A stretch of 64,000 bases of DNA from Plectosphaerella cucumerina (lineage: Eukaryota; Ascomycota; Sordariomycetes; Glomerellales; Plectosphaerellaceae): NCBI GenBank assembly GCA_020746995.1, contig JAGPXD010000006.1, positions 2,356,001 through 2,420,000 of the forward strand. The letters are read 5' to 3'. Under the pieces are notes generated by a model. It was not told the origin of the DNA and did no database searches. It saw only the letters and a list, made by a program, of their open reading frames with translations. How positions within the stretch are numbered: the first letter of the stretch is position 1; each line of letters opens with the position of its first letter. The position numbers were made by a program, and so were the translations under genes. Positions 34,240 to 46,222 of this stretch are shown one piece after another.

Positions 34240-36275
34240 GTCGCACAGGTCGGTATCTAGAGAAATCTCGGCTCGGTCTTGAGAGAGGGTTCTTGTTGAG
34301 GGAGAATCGCCGCGTCAGGGGGAGGTGGCGCGGAGAGTCGTATGCGGCTGACGGGGACGGCAGGCATTGGCGTAGGGGCGCTCGCGCGCGGGAGCCCGGC
34401 ACACAAAAGGACCGCCGGTGAGCGAGGAAGGTTGCTGCGCGCTTTCTGGGGGCTTCGGAGATGCTTCAGGATGGATTCCGTTGGGGAGATGGATGGTAAC
34501 GACGGCGATGGTGCGAAAAACAGACAACGCGTGAAGTCGGAAACGCACGGGCCCCACGTCGTCCTCGCTCGCGGCAAGGGGGGCGGATGGACGACACGGG
34601 CCCCTGCGCGATTAGTCATTATCGGTTATCGGGCCACGAGCTTCCTGGAGAACCTTGGCCCGGGCTTGGCAACCTTAAACCCGACCCACTCGTCCCGTCG
34701 CTGCACCGTGTCGTGCGTATCAAGCTTGAATTGGATATTGATGTTGCATCAAACAGCAATAGCCATTGCGATGGCATCATGATGGTTGGTTTGATAGGTT
34801 TAGATTGATTATCTGATCATGTCTTTACTTTGATGCATGTTCATTCCGCCAGAACCTGCGCCTATAGCCTTGTCCGTCAAAAGCTTCAGACACTATTTCG
34901 AGTGGGCAAGCTGATCGCTCCACCGCCCACAAACGCGACAAACGCAGTGACATATCACCAGCTCCGCAAAGTCAACAAGGTTAGTACGTAAATACGCAAT
35001 GTAGTACCTGCGCAGCTGCGCTCAATCGACCAATTCGCCTCGCCCCGTCTTACAATCCATATCGACCCAACTTAACCATGTCCACTGTCCATTTTCCAAG
35101 CTCCCTCAATGTCCTCCGTCCGTCCACTTCCACCGCCCCTCAAAAGCAGTGCAGCGCAATGACTCGGTCCTCCCACGGGTTCCCACGTCGCCAGCAATGG
35201 ACTCGGCCAGGCCGCCCCCAACAACCAATCACGCCCCGAGCGCAAACCCTCCATCTTCGCCATCCAATGCCAATGCATTGATGTCATTTGGCTCTCCCAG
35301 ACCGCCTCCGAAATGGGCATGGCCACCGGCGGCTTCGCGTCCCCCTCGTTCCCCGGCACGCCGCCGACGGGTAAGGTATCGTCCAAGCTCCCGGGATTGA
35401 CGCAAGCTCCCATGTCAGTCAGCTACACTGATGCCCGTCGGGATGTTCTCATGATGGAGCATCAATCATGGGCCAGGCCTGTCTACCTTACTTCCTTCAG
35501 ACATCATTATTCGCACCGCTGGGAACAGAAACATCTTTTCAAACACCACAATCACACCACAGCACGTCTCAAAAGTCAGGGAGATGCGAGTCCATTTTCC
35601 AATCGTGGGGGCCAGCCAACAAGGGGCTTCAGGGCATCCGCCACATCTTGCTGTACTGTATGCAAATGCTCGAAAAGCACAAAATTCTCGAATCACGCAA
35701 ATTTTTTCCCCCTCATGCCCCTGTGCTCAATGCCAGAATCAACAACAGGCCGCCACCCGACGAGCAAGACAGAAAAAAATGCGACTCGTCCCCCAAAAAC
35801 GCCGAATTCCAAATTTCCTTGATCTCATGACCAAGCGAAAGCAAACAAATCCAAATGCAAACATGCCCCTCCGCCGACGCTGCCGGCCATGTCCGTCCCA
35901 TGCCGCCGAAGCGAGCATGAAGCATGAAGCAAACTGCGCAAGGCAGATTGCGACCGCGAACCCGGCGCGGCTCCCGACAGCGTCCAGCCAAAGAAAAAAG
36001 GGCGCAGAACAAGCCTCCATCGCCTAAACACCGTATACGCTATGCTCCCGAACGCGCACAAAATGAGAATGGTAACACAAAAATGCTTGCAGAGAAACGA
36101 AGGGGTATTCTCGTGATTATGTCCGGGCCGCCGGGTGCCAGAGACTGGACCCTGCGTCCCGGAAACAAGGGGTGGGTGGGAAGAGGGGGGTGGTTGGGTA
36201 TCATGAGATGTTCAAAAGAACGGGTATCATGGGGGGTTTTTGGTACTGTAGTTGGGGTGTGATCGATGGGCGTCT
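34240..36275. other. Intergenic region, about 2 kb
   Basis: This is the upstream region of NTO1 and the downstream region of the LRR gene (both minus). The segment at about 34780-35060 is more AT-rich than its surroundings. Open frames at 35313-36027 on the plus strand are unrecognised and overlap on both strands. No gene supported. Confidence 0.5.
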
Positions 36276-38918
36276 TCAGCCTATCGTTCGGCCGCTGTGA
36301 ATAGCAACGGCGTGATGGTGTTGGGGTATCGAGTCGACAGGCCGCCCTGGCGTTGACCGCAGAGTGTTGCCCGAGCTGAAGGAGGGCGTTGTGTACGGGG
36401 CGGGACGGGATGTATCCCACGTCTCCTCGCTCAGTGCGCTGAGATAGCTGCTGCCGACACTTTCCCGCAGTGCCTCGATCTTGCGGCGGTACATGTCGCC
36501 GCTGACGTCCCACTCCTGGTTGTCTTGCCACTCGGTTTGCGGCTCTGGGGAGGTGAAGATGGGAGCCAATTGGGGAGCCACGGTCGTGTCGATGCGAGGC
36601 ACATCGGGCGGCGGCATCATCTTGCGGGCATCCACCACGACAGCCGCCGGGAGGAGCTGCTCCTTGGGAGTCAGAGATACGCGATAGTTTTGTGAGTCGG
36701 CGGCCGGCGGTGACTCTGTCACGAGACGGATATTTGACTTTGTAGGTGGCTCGGCGGCGGGTGCCGCGGCTGGGATCGAGACCAGTTCGGGGGTTGCGAG
36801 GTCGACAATTCGCCTCTTGGTTGCCTTGCGGCGGCGCGTCGAGCTCGTGTTGATCTCGCTCGTGACGGCCTTGGGCGAGGGGCGGTCCTTGCGGAGCGCA
36901 GACGTCTCGCTGGGCATATCGTAGATGATGGCAGGCTTGCTCACATCGATGGGAGGAAGCTCGGGAGCGGGAGCCTTGACGACGGGGACGGCGGCAGGAA
37001 CAGGCACCCTGTCAACCAGGTAGCGCCTCTCCGAGTAGCTCGGGCCCGTGTTGTCGATGACAATGTCCTCGGTGTATCCCGGCGTCTTGCGGAACAGGTT
37101 GAAGATGGTGATGCGGTAGTCGCGGTGGGTGCGGGTGAAGGGGTTGCCCTCGACCCAGATCTCACGGATATCGGGGATGCCCGTCAGCCTGGCCAGCTCA
37201 AGGGGGTCGGTGATGCGGTTGTCACGGAGATCGAGCCTCTCCAGGGGGTAAAGCCTCTCAACGCCCGAGATGGACTGCAGACGGTTGGCCCTAAGGTTCA
37301 GGGCTGTGATCGCGGGCAGGGGGTTGCGGGTCAGCGAGTTGAGCGAGTCAATCATGCAGTGGGAGAGGTTGAGGGCGCGGAGGGCCGTCAGCGTCGCCAG
37401 GCTGTCGGGGATCTGGGCGAAGAGGTTGGAGGAGAGATCCAGCGAGTGGAGGGTGTTGGCCAAGGGAGCGAGGCTCGTGGAGGGGATGGAGGTCATGGAG
37501 TTGTCAGCAAGGCTGAGGTGCTTCAGGAAACGCCACTTCGAGGCAGGCAGGACACCCATGGCCAGAAGGTTGGATGCGCTACTGGGGCGGTTGTGGTGCC
37601 ACGAGTCTGACAGGCTCGAGTGAGAGCTGCCGGAGCCAGAGCGGCGGACTTTGTGGCCGCCGCGGACGTTGGCCGACGTGTTGCGAGACGCAGAGGGCCT
37701 CGTGGGCGAGTTGCTCCTCTGCCTGGACGCCTTGGTGGGCGACTTGGGCTCATCCGTCTCAGCCCTGACGAGCGAGATGGGGCGTCCCATGGAGCCAAAC
37801 TCGAGCGTGTGCTCGCTGGGAGTCATGGAGCCGACACGGGTCTCGTCGGTGCTGTGGCGATCGGGCGAGCCGGGGACCGAGATGGACCTCTGGAGCTCCG
37901 CGTGCGGCAGGTTGGGGCTGCGGCGGGGGCTGGAGCTGGCGGGCCAGGGCGTGGTGGGCGACGACTGGTTCTTGGCCGTCCGCCTCCTCCTCTTGTCCAT
38001 ATCGTCGAGGACAATGTCGATGAGGATTTCGGCGGGATCGTCGATGCTGGCGCGCTTAAGCGTCAGGGAGCGCAGCTGCTCAGCGAGGCGGTCCCATCCG
38101 TAGAACTGCCTAAAGTCGATGCTGTTCACCTCGAGTGCCTGAACGTTCTTGAACACGTGGAGAGGGACGGCCGAATCGAAGGGGAACTCCTCGTAGCCGC
38201 GAATAAGACGGGCGCGCCAGTCGGGTGCGAGCCGCAGGCAGGGAATCTTTGTGAAGGCCGAATAGAGGTATTTCAGATCAGCCTGGATGGCAGCCTTCTG
38301 CCTCTCGGTGCGGGCGGCCGAGATGCTGGCACCGATGCCGAAGCTGGCCCAGAAGGCCGACATGCCGGACATGACGCTGCGGACGCTAGAAACGGAGTGG
38401 ATAGAGACGGCATCGGAGCCCCTGCTCCTCGATCGCTGGGTGTTGCCGAGGAAGGAGACGTAGTTGGCCGAGGTAGAGCTATCGTGGAGGTTCTCGAGGC
38501 GGATCTTCATGGGGCCCACGGGAATCGACAGCTCCTCAAAGCGGGAGAGGAGGTAGAAGAGGTGGTGGGGGGTCAGAGCGAGCTTTGCCGACTTGACGTT
38601 ATGCGAAGTGAAGCTCAGAGAGCCCAGCGAGAGGGCTGCGGCCAGGCCGCTCGAGGAAGATGCCGACGTCGCAGGCCTTTCGGGGAGCGACGGGGACGGC
38701 GGCACGACCACGGCGGAGACGCTCTGAGAGGAGCCATGGCGGGAGACGGTCTGTCTCCGGAACTGCAGGGCGTTGGCAAGAGCCTTTTCGTGCGTACGCA
38801 CGAAGCCGGCCAGTTGCTGGGGGGATGTTAGTTTTTGTCGGGGCGACTCGCTTGTCTGAGCCTTTCGGGAGTCCAGAGAACATACCTTGATGAACAACTC
38901 CCCGTCTTCCGAATCCAT
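36276..38918 (-). CDS. Leucine-rich-repeat protein
   Basis: Two exons, 38918-38886 and 38816-36276 (857 aa). The 69-nt intron (GTATGT...CTAACATCCCCCCAG) is in frame and stop-free, but its consensus sites are strong, and removal joins MDSEDGELFIK to QQLAGFVRTHEKALANALQFRR. Residues about 440-620 hold at least five leucine-rich repeats of LxxLxLxxNxLxxI type, ending in an LRR-cap-like segment (IREIWVEGNPF, then FRKTPGY). The rest is Ser/Pro-rich and probably disordered, with many potential phosphorylation sites. LRR domains are protein-binding; the architecture is like fungal LRR scaffolds related to Sog2/nischarin-type proteins, but I cannot assign an orthologue. Confidence 0.9.
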   Translation of the reverse strand: MDSEDGELFIKVCSLDSRKAQTSESPRQKLTSPQQLAGFVRTHEKALANALQFRRQTVSRHGSSQSVSAVVVPPSPSLPERPATSASSSSGLAAALSLGSLSFTSHNVKSAKLALTPHHLFYLLSRFEELSIPVGPMKIRLENLHDSSTSANYVSFLGNTQRSRSRGSDAVSIHSVSSVRSVMSGMSAFWASFGIGASISAARTERQKAAIQADLKYLYSAFTKIPCLRLAPDWRARLIRGYEEFPFDSAVPLHVFKNVQALEVNSIDFRQFYGWDRLAEQLRSLTLKRASIDDPAEILIDIVLDDMDKRRRRTAKNQSSPTTPWPASSSPRRSPNLPHAELQRSISVPGSPDRHSTDETRVGSMTPSEHTLEFGSMGRPISLVRAETDEPKSPTKASRQRSNSPTRPSASRNTSANVRGGHKVRRSGSGSSHSSLSDSWHHNRPSSASNLLAMGVLPASKWRFLKHLSLADNSMTSIPSTSLAPLANTLHSLDLSSNLFAQIPDSLATLTALRALNLSHCMIDSLNSLTRNPLPAITALNLRANRLQSISGVERLYPLERLDLRDNRITDPLELARLTGIPDIREIWVEGNPFTRTHRDYRITIFNLFRKTPGYTEDIVIDNTGPSYSERRYLVDRVPVPAAVPVVKAPAPELPPIDVSKPAIIYDMPSETSALRKDRPSPKAVTSEINTSSTRRRKATKRRIVDLATPELVSIPAAAPAAEPPTKSNIRLVTESPPAADSQNYRVSLTPKEQLLPAAVVVDARKMMPPPDVPRIDTTVAPQLAPIFTSPEPQTEWQDNQEWDVSGDMYRRKIEALRESVGSSYLSALSEETWDTSRPAPYTTPSFSSGNTLRSTPGRPVDSIPQHHHAVAIHSGRTIG

Positions 38919-39934
38919 GTTTGCGGTGGATTGCGTAGTTTTAAAGATGCATCGGGGGCGTCCGGGGATATGTAGGGTCGTCGGGGGATCGGTGTCGGAG
39001 AGGAAGATTGACTCGAGGACCGGGGGGAGTTGCGAGAACCCGTCCGAGTGGATTTTATCGGGAGAAGCGCCGAGGGAACCGTCTCAGAGAGGAGATGGTT
39101 GCACGGCAGCCTGGGGTAACGCGAGATGTCAGTTTCGGATGGCTTGACGCGGCGGCAAAAAAAAGCTAAGTTCTCGTCCTGTTCAGAGGCAAAAAAGAAT
39201 CCTGGAGCACAAGGCGGGACCAGCGGAGAGGAACGGTGACGGGTAGGCGCAGGACAGCTGGCTCTGGCTCGTGTGGGCGGCCGGCGTTTCCAGAAATCGG
39301 GGGCGCTCGGGGGTGCGTGTCGAGGAGAGGAGTCGAGTTCGGATTTGTTGGGTGGGTGTGGTTGTGCAGAGAGGCGGTTGTTTTTTCATTCTCGGTTGTA
39401 CATGATGCGAGGGGCTGCAACGGTGAGGCAGCCGAGGGTCGAGGGGACGGCCGTTGTGTGGCTGGCGTGTCCGAGGAGGTAACGTAGAGCGTACGCAGGG
39501 ACGAGCGACCGGTGTCGTGGTCGGCGGTCGGCGGCGGCGCGCGGCAAAAAAGTAAAATGGCGTGCGAGGCGAGGAGAGGCAGCAAGGCTTCCGTGACGAG
39601 CGAGCGCGGGTGGCCGGAGGAGTCACGAATGCACGGGGCGGGCGATGTGTCGATGGCACGAGGTGAGGCTCATCCGATGAGTCTGGTGTTGGTGTCGGGA
39701 ACCCGTGACAGGAGAGAGGCGGACGGAGCAGGCAGAAGCGATAATGCAAACAATGGGCGAGGCGGCGACGGCAGGCAGGCAGGCAGAACAGGAAACAAAT
39801 GTCGAGAGCAAAACACAAATGCAAATCAGAGCAAAGCAACACAGACTTACGACTTTGTTTGTCGACGATCTCGAGTGTATCCGACGTCGAGATGTGTCGA
39901 GTTCTCGTCGGTGATGTTGTCGGTCGGGGGAGAT

Positions 39935-39953
39935 CGATCGGTCGGTCGGTCGG
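39935..39953 (+). repeat. GGTC microsatellite
   Basis: A short tandem of about four GGTC/TCGG units in the presumed leader region of the LRR gene. Confidence 0.6.
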
Positions 39954-40586
39954 AGAGTCCGATGTAGAAGGCCGGAAAAAGGAATGGCGACACGGGTGCC
40001 GATATGTAAATTCCCAGCACTCTCTTTTCTCTTTTCGTCCTCCTCCGCAAGGAAAGGAAAAAAAAAAGACAGACGACGGCCTTGCTCGAAGGCAAGTTGA
40101 CGGACGGGATGGGCGTGGGAGGTGGAAGGGGAAAAAAGAAGGGGTCTTCCTCTGAATCCCGCGATGGAGGGGAGGCTGGAAGGGGTCCGAGTTTAAGAAT
40201 AACAATGGGCAAGTTCTGCTTGGGGGCGGCCCTCTCTCTTGGCTTGTAGGGGCCGTGCTCTTCTTGGGCTGGGGGGGCAGATGGGAAGTGGGTGGAGGGG
40301 GGAGGGGGTTCGGATTGTGCAGGGGTAGGGTACGTACCGGGGTGTGGCTGCGCGTGCGCGCATGGGGATGGGCAGAGGGGTTCAGCGACAGCGATGGCGC
40401 TCAGCTTTGGGAAATTGAGCGCGGCAGCAGCGACTCGCCCGCACGCAGCGACTGTGAGATGGACGACCCTGGTCGGTCAGGCCCCGCCCGCGCGCAGGCA
40501 GGATCCCTGCGCGTGCTACGCACCCCGGCCCCATGAGGTGCTGGGCGGGCGGGTCATTTGTTGATTGACTGGCCGGGCGCTGGCGC

Positions 40587-40597
40587 GGGGGGGGGGG
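40587..40597 (+). repeat. Poly-G tract (G11)
   Basis: Eleven consecutive G in the gene-poor stretch; prone to length variation and sequencing error. Confidence 0.8.
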
Positions 40598-43500
40598 TTC
40601 TGGCTTGGCGGGTACCGGGTACTTTCGCGACCATCATCTCCAATCTCGCAGAAGAGCAGCAAGCCGGCCCGGGTCCTGCTCGACGACGACCGTTTTGCCG
40701 CCTCGCGCGAAGGAGCAGGACCAGGGTAGGCCAATAATGGCCCGCTCACGACAGGCCTGCATTAGCACTCGCATCGTCTGGTCTGCTTTGCTCCTGCTCC
40801 TGCTTGCTTCCTACTGCATCATGTCATGTCGCCTTCCGAAGCGAGCGGTTGCGCGCGGCGGCGACGATGGCGATGGCTTCGGAGGGGGTTTTCTGTCTCC
40901 CAAGAAAAGAATGCAAAAGCACGAGCCCCATTCCCATTCCCCTCGATTTCCATCAACGGCCGCCATCGCTCGTGAGACATTCGAACCAGCCGCATCCGTG
41001 AGCGCCGGTTTGTCTCTTGCAGCCACCACCACCACCACCATCGTCCATCGGAAATCCAACATCTGTTTGTCTCTGTTGTCTCCATCGACCATCTCGGAGA
41101 AGGTCCAACTCGACTCGCATCACAACCGGCCGAGCGTCTTGCGTGGTGGGGAACGCCGTGGAACCGTCGTGCTGCGAGAACCAGGGATCATCTCGCGCCA
41201 TGTGGGTACCCTCTCAGCGTCTTCTGGGGGGGCCCTGTTGGACCCGCTTGGCAGTGAGATGCGCCGTGCCGCAGAAGCGAACTTGAAGCGGAGGGTGGGC
41301 GGGAAACAAACCAACCGTCTGCTGCCAATGGTCTCTGGGCTGCTGAAGCGGTTCGTTCTTCCATCAAGAGGTCGAACCAACCCACAGGCGGGCCACGATG
41401 ACGTTTGTTGCATCGTGGGACACCAATGCCGCGCCAGATGCGGCGGCGCCAGGTGGGCGGACGGCAGCCTTCTTTTTTGATGTTGATGTCTGATGATGTG
41501 ACGAATGCTTGGGCGGTGCCCATCACGGTACAGTAGCATCGTAATGTGCCGACGGCGAGAGTTGAGTGAGTCCTTATCGTGGCCCACCAGCTCGGGAGAC
41601 ATCCCAGATGGAGGCATCCTGGCAAGTGAGACTTACGAGAGATCTATCTCGCTCATGGCCGCCATCATGATGTTATTTACCTACTTACAAGTCCTTATTG
41701 TTTGGCAATGCGCAAGGCTCCAGGTCCGGAGATGGCCTCGCCGGCCCGGACAACACCAACGGCCTCCGTGACCGTCTCCGACGTCCACCCGCCGGGCAAT
41801 AGCAACCAACATCAACCGACCGACTGCCACTGATTCAGATTTCACAAGTCACTCTCCCGTCACTCGTCGTCGCCCACCTTCCCATCACCCTGTCCGGCCT
41901 TGGCCCGACTCGGAGATTCCACTTTCATGCAAGCCAGCATCAGGGATCGACGGGGACCACTTTCTGATGTTTATTGCTCCCTGGGCACTGGACACAACTC
42001 GCGGGCCTTCCTCTTCGAAACCAAGTTTCCAATCCAATCGCTCCTCCGGGTCCCGTCTCCTCGGCGCTCTTGTCTTGTCTCGCTGTTGTCGTGACCGGCG
42101 TTCGAACGACGATGATGGTCCGACCGGTATCTGCGACCCGCGAGTCAAGCAAGATCGCCGACGCCGCCCGTGCAGTTATTCCCGCAAACCACACAAACCG
42201 TGACCGCTGTCGTCTGATAGACACTGCAGAGCCAGGACCCTGCGCCGTCAGCCTCCCTCAATTGCGCGCCTGAGCGTCCCGGCGGTGCGTGTCACCTAGC
42301 GACGATGCGAATCAAAGACCCCCCGCGGTGGCCTCACGATATTATCTCCCGCCGGCTTGTTTGCAGTTGATACGATCCAGCACCTGCCCGTGGCGTTAGC
42401 GCACGCCGAACCGTTGCAGGGCCCTAAACTAAAGACGACCGATCGTCTGTGATAATCAGGATGAACCAACCGGCTGACAAACCCCAACCCAACTCGTCCA
42501 CTGCCCGCCTGCCCGCCCGCGCACGGCGATCACCCTCGAACCGTCGACGTTTCTGCGCCATCGTGCGCCCTGGATTTTTACCCGTCGCGGGGTCCAGCGC
42601 CAGGCCAGTGTCAGTGGTGCCCGCCGCTGATCTATCCCGCCTCTTTGCCCGTGGTTCGCGTCCTAGCGTCTACGGCCGCTGATCTCCGCGCGGGATCTTT
42701 TCTCCCAAAAAATGCCCAGAGCTGAAAGTGCCGAGATGGGGAATATCGCAAGTCTCGCATCGCACCGCTTTCCGTGCGAGCGCACGTCACCCGAGGCAAG
42801 GCCAGAAACCAGCTTCAACTCCAACCCGGCACATCGCGGGCCCTGGGGAAGCTCGGCGCCGCAGGGTCAATTATGTCATGGTCCACTTCACATGCGGTGG
42901 TGCCCCCGCGGCGGCGGCCACGGCGGGTGATTGGGACAAACTAGCTGTGGTCCCTTTTTGGCTGAGGTGGCAGCAGTGGGCGGAGGGTTCTTCTCGGCGC
43001 TGCTGCTGCTGGATGTCATCCTGCCTGCGCATCCCTGCGTCGTGCGAGTAATATCAGCAGCTCTTACTTGCGTGCTTGCAGGCGCAGGGCAGGGGTCGAC
43101 AGCATCTGAGGCCCTCGAGGACGAACCAGAGGGCAGAGACCCCCACAGCCTCTCTCGATTTCGAAATGTCACCGCGACTTGGGCCACACCTCTGTTGCAT
43201 GTTGGCCCCCCCCCCTCCCATCCTCCATGTGCAACCCTTCCGGATCCGTCCATCACGGGGGTAGGGGAAGGGGAGATCACACTCACACTCACTCACACGA
43301 TGTGTCTCTCTCTGGCTTCAAGCTCCTGTCGATGGCTTCCTCCCATCGCGGGGTTGACTTGTCTTTGGGTACCGACAGTTTCAAACTCGTGGCTGCCTTG
43401 GGCTCACCGGTAGTCGCGCTACATACCAACGACCGAGACGTTTGGCGTCCTCCATTCCGGGGAAGCTGGAGAGACCACGTTCAGCCGCCTGCCTGCCCCT

Positions 43501-44382
43501 CGCACCCGCACCTGATATGGCATGAGATCAGGTCCGGTCGGCCCGTACTCGTAGCACAAGACCCCCCCCCTCTCAGCCCGCCCATTCCATTCCAGCGCCC
43601 TCTGCGTCCTGGCCCCAAAACATGTGTCCTCCTTTGGTGTTTCCCCCCGAGGGGCACCACCACGAGGATGCTCACCGCCCCTGGATCGCCAGGGAACGAA
43701 AGGCAAATGTTTATCGTGAGGGTTGCGTCGGTGCTGATGCGAGGCTGTCGGCCGTGGAACCTGCTGTGCCCGTAGCGTAGCGCCGCATCGTCGTCCCGTT
43801 GGCTTGCTTCCCTCTCAGAGCAAGCCGATATCGCGGAGCCGAGCAACCCCTCCGTGACGGCGGCTCGTCATGTGGCCTCCGTCCTCAGCAGCATGTGTCA
43901 ACCGCGCCCCTCCCTCCGTTTCACTTCTTGGTCAGACACACGAGGTTTAGGTGAGCAAACTGAACAGAAGCAAGGCCGATCCTCCCCCCAACGGCGCCGG
44001 TTTTTGTGGACATGCGCCTCTCTCCGCGAGTCATGGAAAGTTCGACGGCAAGGAGCAAAACTCCATGGAATCCCATCCGGGTGCGGCACCGCCGTCCAGA
44101 TGACGAGGGCACCGGGCGAGACAGAGGGCGCATGTGCGTGTCTCATTAATCATATTCGAGAGCGGCGGAATGCTCGAGAGCACCAACGGCGTCCCCCCAA
44201 GCCCCCCCAAGCCCCCCCTCCCCCGCGGCGTAGAGGAGGGTTGCTCATCCCACAGCGCCCAGCTGAACCCCTCCCCCTCCGTCCACTCCGAGTCTGTCCA
44301 TCCACGCGCGCCAACCCCGGATTGTCGGTATGGCGCGGGCTTGCTGCGGCCGCCCGGTCCAAGTCCAAGTCCTGGGTGTCTC

Positions 44383-44415
44383 GGTCTTGGTCTTGGTCAT
44401 GGTCTTGGTCTTGGG
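44383..44415 (+). repeat. GGTCTT hexanucleotide repeat
   Basis: About five copies of GGTCTT, the middle one changed to GGTCAT, in tandem. Confidence 0.75.
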
Positions 44416-46118
44416 TCTTTCAGCGCTTGGCTGAGCCATGAGTGCACACGACGACCACATCATGAGAGCCATTCAAGCTTCCCGTGGTCATCACGGGGTG
44501 GACTCACGCCGCCATGGACAGCGTATCCCGTGACGAAAACCCTCAAGAGACCGTATCTGCCGTGCCTAGGAACGCGTCGCCGTTACGGACCTCCCCGTGA
44601 TGAGAGCTCGGCGTCAGTTTTCTGGCCATGCATCTCAGAATGATCCCCTGCGGCCAAGGGGCGCTTTGCCACTCCCATCATGATGGCCGACCGTGACCCG
44701 CGTCCTCATTTGTGGCTCACCCTGTCAGGTTGAGGGGTTCGTCCTGGCGGCTCACCACCAATTTTGTCGAGCGATATCCCACGACGAATCATCCTCAGAT
44801 CGCCATCGCCCATCGCCAACTAGTATCTCAAAAAGGCGGCCCCCCGAACCGTCCGTCCGCCCGTCCCGGCCCACATGATACCGGACCCCCGGCCACTTCT
44901 CGAGTCGCGTCGGGGCAATCTCGACTTGGCAACCGACAACCAACCTTCAAGTTCACCCTGCGGCTGCGGCACTGCACTCGAGGCTCACCGCTTCCTTCGT
45001 CGCAAGTCTTCCGCCACCACCACCCCTCCGGCCGACCAACGATACCTCTGCATCACAGCCTGCTGCGCTCCCTCCCTTGCAGAACGCAATGCAAGGCAAT
45101 GCCCCGGAAGCGTCTGAGCGACCAGTTGCATCAGCCGCCTTGCCCTCCCGGGGACGCCCTGCTGCGAAAAAAGTTTCATCCTCGCAGCGGCATGCCGGTC
45201 GACTTTTGCCTGCCTGCCTGCCAATGCCTCAGAAGCTCAGGGTCTTCTTTCTCGTCTGGCAGAGTCGCATCGTATCGGGCTAATCAGCGACAGCGGAGGA
45301 CCCTGACCCTGGCCCTGTCTTTGCTCCCCTCGCTTGCTTGCCCCTCGATCTCGCGGGGCCCGTGCCAATTGGGGCCTGCAGTTGGACGACGACCTCTCTC
45401 GACCTTCCGACTGCTTCTCACATACGCGCCCGGTGACCCTCTACAAACGCGGTGTTCCCCTCTCAACCATGGCCACGACATTCGTGAATGGTCCCACGAT
45501 GCTCATGTGACCGCCCGTCCTCCCCCTTTTCCTGCCTGCCTGCCCTGCTCGAACCATCCATTCGTGGCACCAGAACTGAAGAAGAAGAAGAGGTACGAAA
45601 AGGAACAGGGCAGGCATCGCCATGTCCCCCCACGCCGACATTCATTTCATGCCCGTGAGAGGGGTCAATGGGCGCCCCCCGGAGGAAGAGGAGGACCCCT
45701 GAACCCTGCCGGCGCCCGCCTGCTCTGGCTCCTTCTGCACCTCCTGGCTTCTGTCTCCTGCTGTCCGAGGCGACTGGCGACCGGTTCGGGCGACGTGCAG
45801 CGCCGCCGATTCCCGAGCGGTGGCTTTCACTGAAGCAAAGGCGTACTGAAGCAGAGGAGGTGAAACTGCAGCCAGTTGCATGTACTGCACGGCGTTGGGA
45901 GCTGCAGTGCTATCAAACGACATCGGCCCATGGACGACCAGCCGCGATCTGGCCTTCGTCTACTACTGTACGAGCACTAGCAGCCGGTTGAGAGGTTCGT
46001 TTCACGCATCCGCGTCTGCATCTTGCATCTCGAGGCGTCCATCCTGCATGACGCGCCTCTCCTCTCTCGCTGCCCCTCCCCCTCATCATGTTGCCCTCGT
46101 GATGCATCCTCAGAATCA

Positions 46119-46141
46119 GAAAGAAAGAAAGAAAAAAAAAA
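46119..46141 (+). repeat. AAAG repeat running into poly-A
   Basis: Three AAAG units followed by about ten A. It lies about 60 nt upstream of the C19 tract. Confidence 0.75.
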
Positions 46142-46203
46142 CTCTTGTCATGCCAGCAGCACCCCGCGCGTCGTGGTCACAGTCTCACTCACACCACCGA
46201 CAT

Positions 46204-46222
46204 CCCCCCCCCCCCCCCCCCC
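46204..46222 (+). repeat. Poly-C tract (C19)
   Basis: Nineteen consecutive C, the longest homopolymer in the window. On the opposite strand it is a G19 run with potential for unusual DNA structure. Confidence 0.9.

Noticed and set aside
37620..38831. 403-codon plus-strand frame opposite the LRR gene
   Set aside because: Antisense shadow of the LRR coding exon; no domain.
39183..40205. 340-codon minus-strand frame upstream of the LRR gene
   Set aside because: Low-complexity Pro/Arg/Ser/Thr translation in the presumed leader region, with a strong splice donor inside; more likely transcribed leader than protein.
44712..45833. Long plus-strand open frame of 373 codons
   Set aside because: The translation is Pro/Arg/Ser/His-rich with no domain, is overlapped by frames on the other strand, and sits in GC-rich DNA where long chance frames are common.
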